From assembly GCF_017744395.1 (NCBI RefSeq), contig NZ_JAGIBI010000002.1:62001-126000 (forward strand): a stretch of DNA of 64,000 nucleotides. Direction: 5' to 3'. Shown here piece after piece: positions 62,756 through 64,000 of the stretch. A program made the position numbers and the translations under genes. The number at the start of each line of letters is the position of its first letter. Position 1 is the stretch's first letter. The notes beneath the pieces are model-generated. The model was not told the origin of the DNA. It worked only from the letters and a program-made list of their open reading frames with translations, and did not search any database. This DNA comes from Herbaspirillum sp. (GTDB lineage: Bacteria > Pseudomonadota > Gammaproteobacteria > Burkholderiales > Burkholderiaceae_D).

Positions 62756-64000
62756 ATGTCTTCCTTCGAATTTTCCTTTCCCCGCCATGTGGTCGTGATC
62801 GGCGCCGGCGCCGTCGGCCTGATGAGCGCCATCCATGCGCTCGACCAGGGGCTGCAGGTGACGCTGCTGGACTTCAACGAAGCCGGCAGCGAAGAGGCGT
62901 CGAGCTACGGCAACGCCGGCTGGCTGTCGTCGCATTCGGTGATCCCGCCGGTGGAGCCGGGGATGTGGAAGAAGGTGCCGGGTTACCTGGCCGATCCGCT
63001 GGGGCCGCTGTCGATACGCTGGCGTTATTTGCCGAAGCTGATGCCGTGGCTGCTGCGCAATCTGGCCAGCGCGCGGCGCGAGCGCATCCGCGCCACGGCG
63101 CGCGCCTTGCGTTCGCTGGTGGCCGATGCCCGGTTGCTGCACCTGGAAGTGGCGCAACGCGCCGGCGTCGGCCATCTGATCGATACCTCGGGCGTGCTGC
63201 ATGTCTATCGCTCCCGCCGGCAGTTCGAGGCCGACAATTTCGGCTGGGGGGTGCGGCGCGAACTCGGCATCGGCTGGACGGAGCTGGAAGGGGACGCGCT
63301 GCGCGCGCGCGAACCGGATCTGGATCCGGCGTTCGGGTTCGCCGTGCATGTGGATGAGGCCGGCCATTGCAAGAACCCCGGCGCCTACATGCAGGCGCTG
63401 GATACCTATGCGCGCGCACGCGGAGCACGCCGGGTACAGGGGCGGGCCACCGGGTTCCGTATCGAAGAGGGCCGGCTCAAGGCGGTGCTGACCGAGGCGG
63501 GGGAGATGGTCTGCGACGCCGCCGTGATCTCGGCCGGCGCCCGTTCCAGGCAACTGGCCGCCGCCGCCGGCGACCGCGTGCAGTTGGTGAGCGAGCGCGG
63601 CTACCACGCCAGCATCGCCGGCCACGAGTGGCAGGCCACCGCGCACACGCCGATGATGGTGTCCGAATTCAAGATAATCGCCACCCAGATGGAAGGCGGG
63701 CTGCGCATCGCCGGCCAGGTCGAGTTCGCCTCGTTCGAGGCCGCGCCCGACTGGCGGCGCGGCGAGATCATGCGCGACATCGCGCTGAAGATGTTCCCCG
63801 GCCTGCCGCGCCAGCTGCCGGCGCCAGATGTCAAATTCTGGCTGGGCCGCCGCCCCAGCACGCCCGACGGCAAGCCCTGCATCGGCTACGCGACGGCCAG
63901 CCGGGACATCGTCCATGCCTATGGCCATGGCCATATCGGCCTGGGGTGTTCGGCGCGCACCGGGCGCATCGTGGCGCAATTGCTGGCGGGGCAAGCGCCG
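62756..64000 (+). CDS. FAD-dependent D-amino acid dehydrogenase (DadA-like), 3' end cut by the window
   Basis: The 415 codons present have the Rossmann FAD motif VVVIGAGAVGLMSAIHAL near residue 12. SSYGNAGWLSSHSVIPP is typical of the DadA/glycine-oxidase group, and PDGKPCIGYATASRDIVHAYGHGHIGLGCSARTGR (in pieces) closes the FAD site. DadA enzymes oxidise D-amino acids to 2-oxo acids and pass electrons to the quinone pool. No stop codon is reached before 64000, but only a few residues should be missing. Confidence 0.9.
   Translation, partial: MSSFEFSFPRHVVVIGAGAVGLMSAIHALDQGLQVTLLDFNEAGSEEASSYGNAGWLSSHSVIPPVEPGMWKKVPGYLADPLGPLSIRWRYLPKLMPWLLRNLASARRERIRATARALRSLVADARLLHLEVAQRAGVGHLIDTSGVLHVYRSRRQFEADNFGWGVRRELGIGWTELEGDALRAREPDLDPAFGFAVHVDEAGHCKNPGAYMQALDTYARARGARRVQGRATGFRIEEGRLKAVLTEAGEMVCDAAVISAGARSRQLAAAAGDRVQLVSERGYHASIAGHEWQATAHTPMMVSEFKIIATQMEGGLRIAGQVEFASFEAAPDWRRGEIMRDIALKMFPGLPRQLPAPDVKFWLGRRPSTPDGKPCIGYATASRDIVHAYGHGHIGLGCSARTGRIVAQLLAGQAP

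Overview
The window is high-GC, gene-dense chromosomal DNA from a betaproteobacterium. The protein sequences and gene order (gatCAB opposite mreBCD-mrdA-rodA-rlpA, Liv-type ABC operons, many solo regulators) suggest Burkholderiales, most likely Oxalobacteraceae close to Herbaspirillum. This is an impression from sequence, not a database result. I found no rRNA, tRNA, CRISPR array, transposase, integrase or phage gene. Both ends are cut: exonuclease III at the left and a DadA-like oxidase at the right.

Layout. 1-4.2 kb: xthA, pyrE, a LapA-like membrane protein, and a divergent pair of non-haem iron oxygenases (TauD-like and cupin/JmjC-like). 4.2-7.6 kb: gatB, gatA and gatC on the minus strand. 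8.0-15.3 kb: the rod-shape operon mreB-mreC-mreD-mrdA-rodA-rlpA. 15.3-20.3 kb: an SMR pump, then rsmI facing lpoA-yraN-diaA-dolP, the same neighbourhood as in E. coli, then a TlpA-like thioredoxin. 20.4-22 kb: a chemoreceptor.

22-36 kb is the main catabolic region. It holds a Liv-type ABC transporter with a twin-arginine-type binding protein, an M20 amidohydrolase of the carbamoylase type, an M81 (MlrC-like) protein, an EamA exporter, a CoA-acylating semialdehyde dehydrogenase (mmsA), an omega-amino-acid:pyruvate aminotransferase and a divergent MocR regulator. Read together they suggest uptake of an N-carbamoyl or amide compound and conversion of a beta-amino acid such as beta-alanine to acetyl-CoA or propionyl-CoA. 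Two large inverted-repeat elements sit in the two longer gaps of the transporter-hydrolase transcription unit and split it into three blocks.

36-46 kb carries small metabolic and stress units, several with a divergent regulator and a visible palindrome between: LysR with a metallo-beta-lactamase-fold protein, PAS-LuxR with a 3-oxoacid CoA-transferase, TetR with GST and a flavin-binding protein, and an SDR-HxlR operon with a 41-bp palindrome over its promoter. 46-60 kb has two tripartite efflux systems (EmrAB type with a divergent outer-membrane factor, and RND type), separated by an XRE regulator, an STM0539-like/DUF2145/cytochrome c group and an MpaB-type oxygenase. 60-64 kb has a second chemoreceptor with a possible sigma-28 promoter, an AHSA1-type protein and the truncated oxidase.

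I did not find an obviously new defence or mobile system. The best leads are the regulatory palindromes and direct repeats, the repeat-partitioned catabolic operon, an RND pump with substituted proton-relay residues, and a metallo-beta-lactamase-fold protein with a degenerate metal site.
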